Source: Syntrophotalea acetylenivorans
Lineage (GTDB): Bacteria > Desulfobacterota > Desulfuromonadia > Desulfuromonadales > Syntrophotaleaceae
Length of the DNA: 64,000 nucleotides
Direction: 5' to 3'
NCBI RefSeq assembly: GCF_001887775.1
Contig: NZ_CP015519.1
Span: forward strand, 372,001-436,000
Positions 1-9,565 of the stretch are shown here, in pieces. The translations under genes and the position numbers were made by a program. The notes under the pieces are model-generated. The model had not been told where the DNA came from, did no database searches, and saw only the letters and a list, made by a program, of their open reading frames with translations. Within the stretch, counting starts at the first letter, position 1; each line of letters begins with the position of its first letter.

Positions 1-598
1 CATCATGCAGGAACTGCACGAAGGGGATCGGGTCGAGTTGTTGGGGCCGCTCGGTCATGGTTTCGATTTGTCTGCCGACGGCAGTGAGGTGATCCTGGTT
101 GGCGGGGGTATCGGATTGGTCCCTCTGTATATGCTTGCCAGCGAACTGGTAAAAACGAACAAAGTTCGGTTGCTTATCGGCGGGCGTTCTCGTAAGGACG
201 TGTTGATGGTAACGGAATTTGAGCGCCTCGGAGTGGAAACCTACGTGTCGACCGATGATGGTACGCTCGGAGAAGAGGGTCCGGTTACCCAAGTGTTGCA
301 GCGCAAACTGACGAAATTCCCCGGCGCGGCGGTATATGCTTGCGGTCCAATGCCGATGCTGGAAGCGGTTCATCGGATCTGCCAGCCCCGTAAGGTGAAA
401 TTACAGGTTTCACTGGAAGCGTTTATGGCTTGCGGGGTAGGGGCCTGTCTCGGGTGTGTGGTCAAAGGGGCCGGTCATAGCGAAGAAAATCCCCGTTATC
501 TCTGTACTTGCAAGGAAGGCCCTGTATTTGATGCAGAGGATCTCGACTGGGAATTGCTGGAGAAGCGAATGAACGAGGAGGGCCACAGCCATGAGTGA
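1..598 (+). CDS. pyrK: Dihydroorotate dehydrogenase B, electron-transfer subunit (5' truncated)
   Basis: This is the C-terminal part of PyrK, the FAD/[2Fe-2S] subunit that passes electrons between the PyrD flavoprotein and NAD in pyrimidine synthesis. The open frame continues through the left edge (codons begin at base 2), so the ATG at 5 is internal. A nucleotide-binding GGGIGLVP stretch lies about 33 residues after that Met, and the cysteines of the C-terminal cluster follow C-x4-C-x2-C (residues 143, 148, 151), with a further Cys at 167 or 169. It overlaps the next gene, pyrD, by 8 bases, as expected for the heterotetrameric enzyme. Confidence 0.95.
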   Translation, partial: IMQELHEGDRVELLGPLGHGFDLSADGSEVILVGGGIGLVPLYMLASELVKTNKVRLLIGGRSRKDVLMVTEFERLGVETYVSTDDGTLGEEGPVTQVLQRKLTKFPGAAVYACGPMPMLEAVHRICQPRKVKLQVSLEAFMACGVGACLGCVVKGAGHSEENPRYLCTCKEGPVFDAEDLDWELLEKRMNEEGHSHE

Positions 599-1541
599 GA
601 TGCCGCAATCAAAGAGTCCGTCGGCAGAAACTCCGGACCTGTCAGTTGGATTTGCCGGTCTGCGGTTGAAGAACCCGGTCATGCCAGCTTCTGGTACTTT
701 TGGCTACGGTGAGGAATATAGTCCCTATATGGACCTCAACCGCCTGGGCGCTATTGTTACCAAGGGGCTTTCTCTTCGTCCTAAAGCCGGGAATCCAACC
801 CCCCGGATCGCCGAAACCAAGGGCGGCATGCTGAATGCGATCGGTCTGCAGAATGTCGGAATGGACGTTTTCGCCGAGCAGAAACTGCCCTTTTTGAAAG
901 AGGTGCAGACGCCGGTGATTGTCAATTTCTTTGGCAATAGTCTGGAAGAATACGGTATGGCCGCGCAGCGACTGTCGCAGATCGATGGCATTGCCGCGGT
1001 TGAACTTAACATCTCCTGCCCTAATGTAAAACAAGGGGGTATCGTTTTCGGTACCGATCCCGGCGCCGCAGCCGAAGTAGTTGGTCTGGTACGGCGGCAT
1101 CTCAACGTGCCGCTCATCGTCAAGCTGACTCCCAATGTCACCGACATTACCGTCATCGCCCGGGCTGTCGAGGAGGCAGGAGCCGACGCTATCAGTTGTA
1201 TCAATACCCTGACCGGCCTGGCGGTCGATATCCGCCGCCGCACCCCGCGTCTTGCAAACGGCACCGGAGGGCTTTCCGGTCCCGTGTTGAGGCCTCTGGC
1301 GGTACGCATGGTGTATCAGGTGGTGCAGGCGGTGAGCCTGCCGGTAATCGGCGTCGGTGGTATTATGACTGCCGAGGATGCCTTGGAGTTCCTTATCGCC
1401 GGCGCGCAAGCCGTTCAGGTCGGAACGGCCAATTTTGTCGACCCAGCGGCGATGATCACTATTATCGATGGTCTGCAGCAATTTTGTCAGGAAGAAGGGG
1501 TGTCTCATATCACCGATTTGATCGGTAGCCTGCATTGCTGA
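591..1541 (+). CDS. pyrD: Dihydroorotate dehydrogenase B, catalytic subunit
   Basis: A class 1B, FMN-dependent dihydroorotate dehydrogenase that oxidises dihydroorotate to orotate in the cytoplasm. The 316-residue TIM-barrel protein has the active-site cysteine in NISCPN (Cys about 143), the IVKLTPN lysine strand, and the GVGGI phosphate-binding loop near the C-terminus. A cysteine base rather than serine fits class 1, and the adjacent pyrK makes it the 1B type. The first ~15 residues are a polar extension. The start lies inside the end of pyrK, which suggests translational coupling. Confidence 0.96.
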   Translation: MSEMPQSKSPSAETPDLSVGFAGLRLKNPVMPASGTFGYGEEYSPYMDLNRLGAIVTKGLSLRPKAGNPTPRIAETKGGMLNAIGLQNVGMDVFAEQKLPFLKEVQTPVIVNFFGNSLEEYGMAAQRLSQIDGIAAVELNISCPNVKQGGIVFGTDPGAAAEVVGLVRRHLNVPLIVKLTPNVTDITVIARAVEEAGADAISCINTLTGLAVDIRRRTPRLANGTGGLSGPVLRPLAVRMVYQVVQAVSLPVIGVGGIMTAEDALEFLIAGAQAVQVGTANFVDPAAMITIIDGLQQFCQEEGVSHITDLIGSLHC

Positions 1542-1583
1542 TTAGACCGCTTTAGCCTCTGCCCGGTTGGTGCGAAAGTCGCT

Positions 1584-4241
1584 ATGGACGTTATTACCAC
1601 CCATATCAATGCCGATTTCGACTGTCTTGGCAGCATGATTGCGGCTAAAAAGCTCTACCCGCAGGCTGAAATGGTCTTTGCCGGTGCCCAAGAGCGAAGT
1701 GTGCGGGAGTATCTGCTTAAAAATCCTGAGCAGGCTGCTCTTTTCAAGCGCATCCGCGATATCGACCTGGCCGACATCCGCCGGTTGATCCTGGTCGATG
1801 TTTGCCAGGCGGAGCGGATCGGCCCTTTTGCCGAGGTTCTTGAGCGACCGGGGATCGAAGTTCATGTCTACGATCATCATCCGCTCTGCCAGCTTAGCGT
1901 CAAGCCATCCCTTGAGAAGATCGAGGAGGTTGGCTCGACGGTTACCATCTTTGCCCATCTGTTCCAGGAGCAGGGGATTGAACTCAGCTCCGCTGAAGCG
2001 ACCATGATGCTCCTCGGTCTCTATGAGGACACAGGCAAGCTGCTGTTTAATTCCACCACCAGCAGTGATTATCAGGCGGCAGCCTATCTATTGGAACAGG
2101 GGGGCGACCTCAATCTGGTGTCCGATTCCCTGATTCAGGAGTTAACGGCCAAGCAGGTCGCTTTGCTGCATCAACTCATTGAAAGTCGTTCCATTCTCAA
2201 TGTCAACGGCATCGACATTGCTGTCGCTCATGCCTCTATCGACCATTATGTCGGTGATCTGGCTGTCCTGGCCCATAAACTAAAGGATATGGAGAGTCAC
2301 AACGCTCTGATTGTGGCCGTGCGAATGGGTGATCGGGTTTTCCTGGTCGGCCGCTCCCGGGTCCCCGAAGTTCATGTCGGCCAAATTTTGAGCGAATTTG
2401 GCGGAGGTGGTCACAGTTTTGCCGCCTCCGGGGTTTTGCGGGATATGACCCTGGTGCAGTTTCTTGATCGCCTGACAGAAGTATTACAGCGCCATGTCAA
2501 CCCCCACTGGGAAGCTCGTCATCTGCTTTTTACCGCGCTCAAGACGGTACCCAAAGATGTAACTATCAAAGACGTTCGCGAACTGCTGACCCGTTATAAT
2601 ATTAATGCGTTACCGGTTATGGATGGTGAGCGGGTGGTTGGTATTATTAGTCGCCAGGTGGTGGAAAAAGCCGCATATCATTTACTTGAAGATTTGCCGG
2701 TGAGCGAATTTATGAACAGTGACTTTGTCGCGGTTCAGCCTGGCACTCCTGTGGAAGAGTTGCAGGAGTTGATTGTCAGCGGCAATCAGCGTTTTGTGCC
2801 CGTGGTGGATGAAGGCAAGCTGGTCGGGGCGATCACCCGAACAGATCTGTTGCGGCATATGGTGTCCGGCGCGGTTTCCCGGCGCATGAGCGATGCCCCT
2901 GCTCTTGGCAGCAGTCTTGGCTTGAAAAAACGATATGTCGTGCGCTTGCTGCGAACGCGGCTTGAACAGCGTATTCAGGATATTCTTGATCGGCTGGGGC
3001 AAGTGGCACAGGATTTAGGCCTTGATGTTTTTGCGGTTGGGGGATTTGTCCGCGACCTGTTGTTGAATAAGCAGAATCTTGATGTCGATATTGTTGTCGA
3101 AGGAGACGGTATCGCCTTCGCTGCTGAATTTGCCCGGCGTTTTGATTGTCGCATACGCACTCATCGCAAATTCGGCACCGCTGTCCTGATCTTTCCCGAT
3201 CAATTCAAGGTGGATGTAGCCTCAGCGCGCACCGAATATTACCTGGAACCAGGAGCCTTGCCCACGGTAGAGCATGCACCGATCAAGCTCGATCTTTACC
3301 GTCGTGATTTCACCATTAATACTCTTGCCATTGCTCTCAACGGCAGTCATTTCGGAGAACTCTACGACTTTTTCGGCGCCCAACGAGACCTTCAGGAAAA
3401 AGCGATTCGCGTTTTGCATAACCTGAGTTTCGTAGAAGACCCGACGCGGGTTTTCCGCGCCATCCGTTTCGAGCAGCGTCTCGGTTTTCGCATCGGGGTG
3501 CATACCGAACAGTTGCTGCGCAGCGCCATGCGTATGGGTTTTTTGGACAAGATCGGCGGTCATCGTGTTTGGAACGAACTGGTTTTGATTTTTAAAGAAG
3601 CCAACCCTTTACCGGCAGTACTGCGGATGGCCGATCTCGACCTGCTTGAATATCTGCATCCCGACCTTTTGCTTGAAAAAAGGGCCAAGAAGCTGTTTGC
3701 CAATGCTCGTCAGGCGATTGATTGGTATCGCCTTCTCTTTACCGGCGAGCCGTGTCGCCACTGGCTGGTCTATTTTTTATGCCTTTTGACTGATCTGGAT
3801 GATCAGGCCGTGGCCAGCCTTTGCCAGCGGTTGGTGGTGGCGCCGCGACTGCAACAGATATTTACCGTTGAACGGGAGGCGGCCCATCGTGCAACCAATC
3901 TGATCTTCTGGCGCCGGATGCACACTGCACCACCGCGTCCAAGTGAAATTTATGATTGGTTTCAACCGCTGGCCACGGAAGTACTGCTGTATGCTATGGC
4001 TCGCAGTAACAACGAACAGGTACAGCGTTGCCTTTCCAGCTATTTCACCCATCTCCGTTCAGTTCAGTGCGAACTGGTTGGCAGTGACATCAAGCAGTTG
4101 GGAATTGCACCGGGCCCCATCTATAAAGAGATCTTTCAGCGTCTACTTGCTGCACGCCTTGACGGAGAGCTTGTAACCCGGCAAGACGAACTCGATTTTG
4201 TTTCCCAGCATTACCTGCCAAACAAGCACACCAACGAATGA
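1584..4241 (+). CDS. DHH-CBS-poly(A) polymerase/tRNA nucleotidyltransferase fusion
   Basis: An 885-residue three-module protein. The N-terminal third is a DHH/DHHA1 phosphoesterase (DFDCLG near residue 13, YDHHPL near 95, and GGGGHSFAASG near 272). Two CBS domains follow at roughly 315-435. The C-terminal half is a class II nucleotidyltransferase of the poly(A) polymerase/CCA-adding family, with the GG-(x)-RD and D-x-D catalytic motif (VGGFVRDLL then LDVDIVVEGD) near 480-505 and the RNA-binding helical domain after it. Proteins of this architecture in related bacteria are annotated as A-adding tRNA nucleotidyltransferases, working with a separate CC-adding enzyme. That specific role is inferred; CC- versus A-adding cannot be decided by eye. 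Confidence 0.9.
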   Translation: MDVITTHINADFDCLGSMIAAKKLYPQAEMVFAGAQERSVREYLLKNPEQAALFKRIRDIDLADIRRLILVDVCQAERIGPFAEVLERPGIEVHVYDHHPLCQLSVKPSLEKIEEVGSTVTIFAHLFQEQGIELSSAEATMMLLGLYEDTGKLLFNSTTSSDYQAAAYLLEQGGDLNLVSDSLIQELTAKQVALLHQLIESRSILNVNGIDIAVAHASIDHYVGDLAVLAHKLKDMESHNALIVAVRMGDRVFLVGRSRVPEVHVGQILSEFGGGGHSFAASGVLRDMTLVQFLDRLTEVLQRHVNPHWEARHLLFTALKTVPKDVTIKDVRELLTRYNINALPVMDGERVVGIISRQVVEKAAYHLLEDLPVSEFMNSDFVAVQPGTPVEELQELIVSGNQRFVPVVDEGKLVGAITRTDLLRHMVSGAVSRRMSDAPALGSSLGLKKRYVVRLLRTRLEQRIQDILDRLGQVAQDLGLDVFAVGGFVRDLLLNKQNLDVDIVVEGDGIAFAAEFARRFDCRIRTHRKFGTAVLIFPDQFKVDVASARTEYYLEPGALPTVEHAPIKLDLYRRDFTINTLAIALNGSHFGELYDFFGAQRDLQEKAIRVLHNLSFVEDPTRVFRAIRFEQRLGFRIGVHTEQLLRSAMRMGFLDKIGGHRVWNELVLIFKEANPLPAVLRMADLDLLEYLHPDLLLEKRAKKLFANARQAIDWYRLLFTGEPCRHWLVYFLCLLTDLDDQAVASLCQRLVVAPRLQQIFTVEREAAHRATNLIFWRRMHTAPPRPSEIYDWFQPLATEVLLYAMARSNNEQVQRCLSSYFTHLRSVQCELVGSDIKQLGIAPGPIYKEIFQRLLAARLDGELVTRQDELDFVSQHYLPNKHTNE

Positions 4242-4350
4242 TTTCGCTTTTGTGTCTCTGCTGAACTATCCCAGGCAACTGCCATGGATAAATTGACTTA
4301 GGTACAGGTATTTGCTAAAAAGAAGGGTCAAGCTTCTTTTAGGAAAGGTT

Positions 4351-5034
4351 ATGGATATCTTGCTGGTAAAAATCTCAATTATGCTGGTTCCCGGCTTACT
4401 GGCCATCGTATTGCACGAAGTTGCCCACGGCTATATTGCAGAACGTCTCGGCGATCCAACAGCCCGCATGTTGGGGCGTTTGACTCTCAATCCTTTTAAG
4501 CATATCGATCCTTTTGGTCTGGTGGTGCTGTTTCTGGTTGGTTTCGGTTGGGCGCGACCGGTGCCGGTCAATGTCCTCAACTTCAAACGTCCCCGCCAGG
4601 ACATGGTTTGGGTCGCTTTGGCCGGGCCGGTTACCAACTTGATCCTGGCTGGACTCTCTGCACTGTTTTTACGGTTGTTACTGCTAATGCCCCTTGGTGC
4701 ATCGCAACCGGGGGGATTCGTTTCTTCTCTGGCAGAACCGCTCATTTTGATGGCGGGGTTCAGTCTGTACATTAACTTGTTGCTTGCCGCACTCAACTTG
4801 CTGCCGGTTCCTCCCCTCGATGGTGGTCGAGTGATTAGCGGGGTGCTTCCCGAGGCTCAAGCCAGGTGGCTGGCGCGGATTGAACCTTTCGGGTTCTTTA
4901 TTTTAATCCTGTTGGTCTTCGTCACGCCCCTGTGGGACAAGGCACTGCTGCCCGCGGTCTCTTTTGCTGCTCATTGGTTGGCCGGTCCGCAGGCTGCAGC
5001 TATTCAACACTTTGTTCCTTTGGCCGGTTCCTGA
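4351..5034 (+). CDS. Site-2 protease family (M50) membrane metalloprotease
   Basis: A multi-pass membrane zinc protease of the compact M50 type that cuts within or near the membrane; its substrate is unknown. HEVAHG at residues 22-27 gives the HExxH zinc site inside the first membrane helix, and PPLDGGRVI near 155 is the second motif with the third ligand. At 227 residues it lacks the PDZ domain of RseP. The ATG at 4351 follows AGGAAAGG at good spacing; an in-frame TTG at 4312 is possible but has no clear ribosome site. It lies directly before scpA. Confidence 0.9.
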   Translation: MDILLVKISIMLVPGLLAIVLHEVAHGYIAERLGDPTARMLGRLTLNPFKHIDPFGLVVLFLVGFGWARPVPVNVLNFKRPRQDMVWVALAGPVTNLILAGLSALFLRLLLLMPLGASQPGGFVSSLAEPLILMAGFSLYINLLLAALNLLPVPPLDGGRVISGVLPEAQARWLARIEPFGFFILILLVFVTPLWDKALLPAVSFAAHWLAGPQAAAIQHFVPLAGS

Positions 5035-5044
5035 TGGGGCAGCT

Positions 5045-5806
5045 ATGCCTTACCAGATAGATATAGATACTTTTAAAGGGCCTCTCGATCTTTTACTCCA
5101 TCTCATTCAGAAACATGAGATGGATATTTATGATATTCCCATTGCCGAAATTACCGCCCAATACCTGGCGACAATCGAGGTTATGAAAAGCCTGAACCTT
5201 GATCTGGCTGGCGAGTTTCTGGTGATGGCGGCCACCCTGCTTCATATCAAGTCAAAAATGCTCTTGCCCCGGGATGAGGAAGAGGCTCTTGAGGAGACTG
5301 AACTCGATCCGCGGACCGAATTGGTTAAACGTCTGTTGGAGTATCAGAAATATCGAGATGCCGCTATTTCTCTTGATACCCTGCCGGTTTTAGGACGGGA
5401 TGTTTTTGTGAACAGTCCCCCGGAACCGGAAGGTGATGGAGAGGATGAGGCAGAATGGGAGCCTGTTGGCCTCTTTGAACTGGTCGCAGCTTTTCGGCAG
5501 TTAATACAGGACAATGGCGAGGAAACTTTTCACGAGATCAGTCGCGAGCGTCTTTCCGTAACGGACCGAATCAATCAGATTTTAACTTCCCTTAGCGAAC
5601 AGAGCAGTATGGCTTTTGGTGATTTGCTAACCGGTGTTGTTAGTCGTAACGATGTGGTTGTAACCTTTCTTGCTATGTTGGAGCTGGTTAAAATGCGTCT
5701 TGCCCGGCTGATGCAGAACAGTCGGGATAGTTCCATTTGGCTTTACGCCGTTGAAGGCATCGATGGCAACTGTTTGCAACAGGATGAGACCCTTGGTTAC
5801 AGTTGA
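5045..5806 (+). CDS. scpA: Segregation and condensation protein A
   Basis: The kleisin subunit of the bacterial SMC-ScpAB condensin complex, acting in chromosome compaction and segregation. The 253-residue protein opens with the family signature YQIDIDTFKGPLDLLLHLI and continues with LLHIKSKMLLP; an acidic linker and a C-terminal winged-helix region follow. The ATG at 5045 is used because the signature begins immediately; the frame is open upstream but that part belongs to the end of the M50 gene. It overlaps the probable scpB start. Confidence 0.95.
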   Translation: MPYQIDIDTFKGPLDLLLHLIQKHEMDIYDIPIAEITAQYLATIEVMKSLNLDLAGEFLVMAATLLHIKSKMLLPRDEEEALEETELDPRTELVKRLLEYQKYRDAAISLDTLPVLGRDVFVNSPPEPEGDGEDEAEWEPVGLFELVAAFRQLIQDNGEETFHEISRERLSVTDRINQILTSLSEQSSMAFGDLLTGVVSRNDVVVTFLAMLELVKMRLARLMQNSRDSSIWLYAVEGIDGNCLQQDETLGYS

Positions 5807-6383
5807 GCTTAAAGCAATCATCGAAAGTTTATTACTGGTTGCCGACGGGCCGGTACAGCCGGATCGTGTTGCCCTGATCCTCGAGATCGAATTGGAGCAG
5901 GCAAAAGAACTTTTGCAGGAATTGCAAGAAGACTATGAAGGTGCCCAGCGTGGATTTTCTTTGCAGTTGGTTGATGGCGGATTTCAGTTCCGAACTCGGC
6001 CTGAATATGCCGAATGGATCCGGCGGTTTCGTAAAAGCCGGCCTTTCCGATTCTCTAGAGCTGGTCTGGAAACCCTGGCTATCGTCGCTTATCGGCAGCC
6101 TGTTACCCGCGCTGAGATCGACTATTTGCGCGGTGTCGATTCGGGTGGCGTAATAAGGACCCTTCTCGATAAACGTCTAGTACGTATCCTCGGTAAAAAG
6201 GATATCCCCGGGAAACCCCTCATTTACGGTACCAGTAGAGAATTTCTCGAATTATTCGGTTTGCGGGACTTGTCCTGCCTGCCGACCCTTAAAGAATTTA
6301 ACGATCTGCCTCCGGATATGCTTGCCGATATGGAAATGTCTGATGCAGGGCAACCCCCTTTAGAAGAGGATTCGTCATCATAA
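5784..6383 (+). CDS. scpB: Segregation and condensation protein B
   Basis: A dimeric winged-helix partner of ScpA in the SMC condensin. The conserved ETLAIVAYRQPVTRAEIDYL-type segment with RGVDSGGVIRTLL and KPLIYGTSREFLELFGL is present. The ATG at 5784 gives 199 residues, beginning at the first conserved helix and overlapping scpA by 23 bases. An ATG at 5751 would add 11 residues and a longer overlap. The acidic tail is typical of the family. The scpA-scpB-pseudouridine synthase order is widespread. Confidence 0.93.
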   Translation: MRPLVTVELKAIIESLLLVADGPVQPDRVALILEIELEQAKELLQELQEDYEGAQRGFSLQLVDGGFQFRTRPEYAEWIRRFRKSRPFRFSRAGLETLAIVAYRQPVTRAEIDYLRGVDSGGVIRTLLDKRLVRILGKKDIPGKPLIYGTSREFLELFGLRDLSCLPTLKEFNDLPPDMLADMEMSDAGQPPLEEDSSS

Positions 6384-6418
6384 ACGGCGGAACTCTTCAA
6401 TAATACCGAGTGCTATAA

Positions 6419-7129
6419 ATGAAGGAACGGTTACAAAAATTGATCGCCGCTGCCGGTCTTGCATCACGGCGGCAGGCAGAGCGCTGGATCAGCGCAGGCA
6501 GGGTTACCGTCAATGGTCGGATTGCCGCTATTGGTGATCAAGCCGACGTTGAGCGTGATCGCATTGAAGTGGATGGACGACCGCTGCGACTGGAGCAGCC
6601 CAAAGTCTATCTTCTGCTGAATAAACCCAACGGTTATGTCACAACGGCCCGGGATCCTCAGGGGCGCAAGGTTGTTGCCGATCTGTTGAAGGACGTCAAA
6701 GTGCGGGTTTTTCCCGTCGGGCGCCTGGACCTCAATACAGAAGGTTTGCTGCTGTTGACCAACGACGGAGATCTGGCTGCGCGTTTAACCCATCCACGTC
6801 ATCAGGTGGCTAAAACCTACCTGGTACGTGTGCGGGGCACGCTGACAGCCTCCTCCCGGCGCCGGCTCGAAGAGGGAGTGATGCTGGACGATGGTCCTAC
6901 CGCTCCGGCCAAAATTGCCAAGGTGCGCTCTTCAGGAAGTCATACCTGGTTCGAGATGACCATCAGTGAAGGCCGTAACCGTCAAGTCCGAAGAATGTGT
7001 GAGGCCGTAGGGCATTCGGTAAGCCGCCTAAAGCGTGTTGGTTTGGCTTTTCTGGTTCTGGAAGGTTTGCCGGTTGGGGTATATCGCCCCTTAACGAACG
7101 GCGAGGTCAAGCGCCTCAAAAAACTGTAG
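6419..7129 (+). CDS. rluB: RluB-type rRNA pseudouridine synthase
   Basis: A 236-residue RsuA/RluB-family pseudouridine synthase. An N-terminal S4 RNA-binding domain (ERLQKLIAAAGLASRRQAE, residues 3-21) precedes the catalytic domain. The active-site aspartate is in GRLDLNTEGLLLLTNDG and the late motif is GRNRQVRRMCEAVGH. The family modifies a helical region of 23S rRNA; position specificity (RluB rather than RsuA) is inferred from its place after scpAB. Confidence 0.9.
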   Translation: MKERLQKLIAAAGLASRRQAERWISAGRVTVNGRIAAIGDQADVERDRIEVDGRPLRLEQPKVYLLLNKPNGYVTTARDPQGRKVVADLLKDVKVRVFPVGRLDLNTEGLLLLTNDGDLAARLTHPRHQVAKTYLVRVRGTLTASSRRRLEEGVMLDDGPTAPAKIAKVRSSGSHTWFEMTISEGRNRQVRRMCEAVGHSVSRLKRVGLAFLVLEGLPVGVYRPLTNGEVKRLKKL

Positions 7130-7326
7130 ATTTTTCTCAGGGCGTTTTTGCTTGTAAATGGCCTTTGTCATGTGAGATGGGAAGCACTGGAGGGGTTTGA
7201 TTTAATAATGGACTCTTGTTCACCTAAAGGGGCTTGTTTGCAGGGGAAATTCATGTCCCTGTTCTTGACAGAGTGCTTGCTCCTAGTTTAAGTTAACGAG
7301 GGTATTTAATCACTTTAACCGAGTGG

Positions 7327-9456
7327 GTGAAGGCATTGTCTAAAAAGGAAAAACTCTTAGCGGCGGCGCAGAAAAATCTGCTTAAAGGCCAAATCGGTAA
7401 AGCTATCAAGGACTACGAAAAGATAGTGGCTATCGATGCCAACGACATTCGCAACCGGCAGAAGTTAGCGGAGCTTTACAGCCGTGACAAAATGGCGGAG
7501 ATGGCCCTGGCAACCTATGAAAGTGTGGCCAAGCATTATGAGGACAATGGTTTTTTTCTAAAGGCTCTGGCGGTCTACAAGCAGATGCAGAAAGTCGATG
7601 CCTCAAAGCCCGAACTCTATCAACGCCTTGCAGAAATCAATGTCAAACAGGGATTGGTCGGGAATGCTTTGACCGAATATCACAACCTGCTCAAATTATA
7701 CCGGAGCCAAGGGGAAACTGACGAAGCGTTAAAAATACTGGACCAGATGAAAGAACTGGATCCGGATAATTTAAATATCTCTTTGCAAGTGGCTGAAGCG
7801 TACAGTCAGGCTCAGCAGACAGAAAAAGCAGCGGATTGCTTGGTTGAAATCCTGCAACGCATTACTCCCGTTGCCGATTTGCAGGCTGTGGAAAACGTTC
7901 AAAAAGTTATACTTAGCAAGTGCCCAGCTACCGACTGCCCGGAATTCAATCCCGTTATGGTGGAACTGGCCAGGGCATTTCTTGCTTGTGGGCAGGCGGA
8001 TCGCAGTGTTGAGTTGTTGCAAAGCGTTTTGGAAAATGACTCACAGAATACCGAGGCACTTTTGTCGTTGGCCAAGAGCTATCGTTCTCTGGCTGATCAT
8101 TCAAAGGAAATATCTACCTTCGGTTCATTGCTGGAACTTGATGCGGATAATCTGAATTGGCACAAAGGGTACGCTTGTGCTCTCTTGGCTGACGGCCAAA
8201 CGGAACAAGCATTGGGTGAACTCGAAAAGCTCAAGGAAGGTTTTTTCGCTGAAGGGCGCGCGGCGGATCTTAAAGAAAGTTACGAAACAATTGCAGAGCA
8301 ATTGCCGGAAAATGAAAAGGCCGTTGTTTCGTTGCAGGCCATTTACGAACAGACGGGAGAAGGCGGCAAACTTTTTGATTTGATGTCTACTCAACCGGAT
8401 GAAGCACCTGCAACAGAATCTATTGCTGAAGACGAGACAGCCGATTCTGTGGAACCAACCAGTTTTGGTGAACTCGATCTAGAAGATGAACCAACCACTG
8501 CTCCCGACAATCTGGAACAGTCGTCGTCCTTCGAGGTAGAGGCCGACTCGCCCGTTGAGGTTGAGGCAGCCCAGGAGAGTGGTCTCGAATTTGATGAACT
8601 AGACCTGGATGGTATCGAGTTTGGCCTCGATACAGAGTGTTCGGATGACGCAAGCACCTCCGCTGACACATTACTAGATGGGGACCTCCCTGAGTCCCCT
8701 GTTGAGGTTGCCATTGATGCGGCCGGCGAGGTCGAAGAAGCAGAGTTCTATTTTCAACAGGGCCTGCTAACCGAAGCCGCTCAAAAATGCCAGGCCTTGA
8801 TAGACCGTTTAGGCGATTGTCCCCAGGCTAAGCAATTGCTTGACCGAATTGGCAAAAACGACGTCACCGGCTTAGATGCCGGTCAGGACAAAAAGGTCGT
8901 TGCTACTGCACCCAGTGGTGCGAAGGGACCGTTGCAGGGCTTGGAAGATCGGGAACGTTCACGTCTCGATGGTTCTTTGAGCGACTTCAAAAAAGGTTTG
9001 GAAAACCAGGTTTCTGCCGAGGATTTTGAAACGCATTACAATCTTGGAATTGCGTACAAAGAAATGGGTTTGCTTGACGATGCTATCGAGCAGTTCGATA
9101 AAGTGATGGCCGATCCCCAACGGCGCATCGATTGCCTGACACTTAAGGGGGCGTGCCTTGTCCAAAAGGAGGCCTTTGAGGATGCCGTTTCCGCCTTTAA
9201 GGAAGGCTTGGCTTATGATGCCCTCAAAGATGGCGAGCGTATTAGCCTTTATTATGAACTGGGGCTTTTGTATATGGAGTGGAAACAGCCCCTCGAGGCG
9301 CTTGACAGCTTTCAATGTGTTGCCGATGCAGATCCCTTTTTTCGTAATGTAGACGATCAGATACGACAGTTACGTAAGGAATTGGGGCTTGATGACGATA
9401 GTGGGGGCAACCCCTCCGGTAATGGTTCGGATAAGAACCGGGTTTCTTATATCTGA
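7327..9456 (+). CDS. Large tetratricopeptide-repeat protein with acidic central region
   Basis: A 709-residue soluble protein with no signal peptide. TPR repeats fill residues ~1-340 and ~560-700. Between them, at about 355-480, is a low-complexity stretch very rich in Asp, Glu and Ser, with repeated DELDLDG-like segments. The start is a GTG at 7327 (a TTG at 7336 is the alternative). A TTGACA box at 7265-7270 lies upstream, but the -10 match is poor. The following gene encodes an ExeA-like ATPase, so it may be a scaffold for a secretion or pilus assembly machine; that is only inference from the neighbour. Confidence 0.85.
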   Translation: MKALSKKEKLLAAAQKNLLKGQIGKAIKDYEKIVAIDANDIRNRQKLAELYSRDKMAEMALATYESVAKHYEDNGFFLKALAVYKQMQKVDASKPELYQRLAEINVKQGLVGNALTEYHNLLKLYRSQGETDEALKILDQMKELDPDNLNISLQVAEAYSQAQQTEKAADCLVEILQRITPVADLQAVENVQKVILSKCPATDCPEFNPVMVELARAFLACGQADRSVELLQSVLENDSQNTEALLSLAKSYRSLADHSKEISTFGSLLELDADNLNWHKGYACALLADGQTEQALGELEKLKEGFFAEGRAADLKESYETIAEQLPENEKAVVSLQAIYEQTGEGGKLFDLMSTQPDEAPATESIAEDETADSVEPTSFGELDLEDEPTTAPDNLEQSSSFEVEADSPVEVEAAQESGLEFDELDLDGIEFGLDTECSDDASTSADTLLDGDLPESPVEVAIDAAGEVEEAEFYFQQGLLTEAAQKCQALIDRLGDCPQAKQLLDRIGKNDVTGLDAGQDKKVVATAPSGAKGPLQGLEDRERSRLDGSLSDFKKGLENQVSAEDFETHYNLGIAYKEMGLLDDAIEQFDKVMADPQRRIDCLTLKGACLVQKEAFEDAVSAFKEGLAYDALKDGERISLYYELGLLYMEWKQPLEALDSFQCVADADPFFRNVDDQIRQLRKELGLDDDSGGNPSGNGSDKNRVSYI

Positions 9457-9565
9457 ACCTGACCGATCAGGATTGTCTTTTTATTGTTGGAATGCCACGG
9501 TTGTTTTTCGGGTGGGCTTGAGGAAAAAGTAAGAATAATAAAGTTTTTTGTAAGGGAATTGGTAG

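Noticed and set aside
642-1535. A 297-codon open frame on the minus strand inside pyrD
   Set aside because: It is fully antisense to a clear pyrD with intact active site; the predicted protein has no recognisable domain and unusual composition.
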